A stretch of 6,780 nt of DNA, from the NCBI GenBank assembly GCA_021839785.1, contig JAKCAB010000527.1:1-6780 (forward strand). Reading direction: 5' to 3'. The notes under the pieces were generated by a model. That model was given only the letters and a program-made list of their open reading frames with translations. It did not search any database and was not told the DNA's origin. Shown in pieces: positions 6,050 through 6,780 of this stretch (position 1 is its first letter; each line of letters begins with the position of its first letter). A program made the position numbers and the translations under genes. The stretch is from a bacterium (GTDB lineage Bacteria > Verrucomicrobiota > Verrucomicrobiae > Limisphaerales > J093).

Positions 6050-6780
6050 GGGGAAAGACTGGTTTGCAGGTTTGGCTTGAGCGACGGAGGCAGTTCCGCC
6101 GCGGACAGCCGGCGGCGTTCGGCGAGGGTCTGGCCGATTTCCACGGCCCAATACTCCTCACCGATCCGCCAGATCAGCCGGCTGTAGGAAAGCAATCCGG
6201 GTTTGCCCGGCCACGGCAGCGGCCGGTAATCCACCATCGCCAGCTCGCCGTCGAGCAGCTTCTCGCCGGGGTGGCAGACCGTGGTTTTCTGGTTGCGTCC
6301 GTCGTAAAGATGCGCCTCCGGCTGGTTCTCCCAGGAGGACAGCGAAACCACTTTGAGATTCTGCGCGTCCACGTTCGCCTGTTGAACCGGCTCGGACGCG
6401 GCCGGCGGCGGTTCGTGGTCGCCCGCCAGCATCGGCCGCAGCAGGTCGCGGCGCATGATGGCGTCATAACGATGGCGTTGCGGCGAATCGAGGTTCGCCT
6501 GCGCGAGGTCGGTCACCGGCTTGAAATCCGGCGCCGGCTTGAGCACCAGCGAAAGATAGCGAAAACGCACGCGGACCCGGCCACCCTCGTTGGCCGGCGA
6601 CAGCGCGAGGCTCTCCAACCGGTGCAATCGCGGATCCTGTTGCAGCACGAACAACAGGTCCAGCACGCGCGGCAGCGGGCCTTCGCCCTGGATGGTCCAG
6701 CCGATTTCTTCCGCGCCCGGCAAGCGGCGGCGCCCGCTGGGCATACGCGTGAAGTCCGCCTCCCGTAAATTCACGGCGAC
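6046..6780 (-). CDS. GspM/PilO-like assembly protein with GspC/PilP-like C-terminal segment, 5' end missing
   Basis: The frame is open to the right edge, giving 244 residues before the TGA; numbering here starts at the codon at 6780. Residues about 24-82 match the ferredoxin-like periplasmic fold of PilO/GspM: helix LPRVLDLLFVLQQDPRLHRL, then strands around SLALSP and GGRVRVRFRYLSLVL. PilO/GspM normally has a membrane segment and coiled coil before this fold, so the N-terminus is probably outside the window, although a GTG at 6774 exists. Residues 104-118 (RYDAIMRRDLLRPML) resemble the short motif in PilP/GspC-like proteins before their periplasmic domain. A Pro/Ala linker leads to residues about 142-219, a strand-rich segment (LKVVSLSS, EAHLYDGRN, VCHPGEKLLDG) reminiscent of the GspC/PilP homology region that contacts secretin N0. 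The PilO-like part is fairly secure; the GspC-like part is tentative. The protein would act at the inner membrane, with its domains in the periplasm. Confidence 0.8.
   Translation of the reverse strand, partial: VAVNLREADFTRMPSGRRRLPGAEEIGWTIQGEGPLPRVLDLLFVLQQDPRLHRLESLALSPANEGGRVRVRFRYLSLVLKPAPDFKPVTDLAQANLDSPQRHRYDAIMRRDLLRPMLAGDHEPPPAASEPVQQANVDAQNLKVVSLSSWENQPEAHLYDGRNQKTTVCHPGEKLLDGELAMVDYRPLPWPGKPGLLSYSRLIWRIGEEYWAVEIGQTLAERRRLSAAELPPSLKPNLQTSLSP

Noticed and set aside
5454..6161. 235-codon minus-strand open frame overlapping both genes
   Set aside because: It is out of frame with both supported genes, spans their junction, and translates to Arg/His/Cys-rich low-complexity sequence. 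Other short minus-strand frames (700-1017, 1872-2444, 2740-3159, 6174-6467) fail for the same reason.
3512..6187. 891-codon open frame on the plus strand (and the 634- and 423-codon frames in the same phase at 1607-3511 and 293-1564)
   Set aside because: The translations are Arg/His/Gly-rich with no recognisable domain, and the frames lie codon-opposite to a minus-strand gene with a clear signal peptide and repeated secretin domains. They are antisense shadows.
6064..6768. 234-codon open frame on the plus strand at the right end
   Set aside because: It is antisense to the PilO/GspM-like gene, whose protein shows a recognisable fold pattern; the plus-strand product is Arg/Gln/His-rich without domains.
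6772..6774. GTG as the true start of the PilO/GspM-like gene
   Set aside because: The frame stays open to the window edge and the family normally has a membrane segment and coiled coil before the ferredoxin-like fold. The GTG is more likely an internal valine codon and the gene is partial.

Overview
The window is GC-rich and fully coding. Every supported gene lies on the minus strand, so it reads right to left. It holds parts of two overlapping genes of what looks like a type II secretion / type IV pilus-like operon. The gene content (a secretin with many N domains next to a PilO/GspM-type assembly protein) and the Ala/Thr/Asn/Pro-rich linkers suggest a diderm of the Planctomycetota-Verrucomicrobiota group, most likely Verrucomicrobiota. 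That is an inference from style, not a marker-based placement.

Right end (6046-6780): the 3' part of a gene for a GspM/PilO-like inner-membrane assembly protein. Its ferredoxin-like domain is followed by a second segment resembling the periplasmic homology domain of GspC/PilP, the family that docks onto the secretin N0 domain. Its TGA stop overlaps the ATG of the next gene in an ATGA, which suggests translational coupling.

Rest of the window (1-6049): one uninterrupted reading frame of 2016 codons that runs off the left edge with no stop. It starts with a signal peptide and a low-complexity linker, then a secretin N0 (STN) domain at residues 101-174. After that comes an exceptionally long run of secretin_N (NolW-like) modules: I count 21 complete and one cut by the window edge. 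Ordinary GspD/PilQ proteins carry about one to three. No secretin beta-barrel domain appears within the window. The array grew partly by duplication of a three-module block (residues 446-673 and 674-898), and several modules carry Gly/Arg-rich or Pro/Gln-rich loops at the same structural position.

Working model: the upstream protein links the inner-membrane platform to the N0 domain of the giant secretin-like protein, whose repeated N modules form an unusually large periplasmic assembly. The key unknown is whether a barrel domain follows to the left. Long plus-strand open frames are antisense shadows of the giant gene. I see no RNA genes, mobile elements, CRISPR arrays or terminators.
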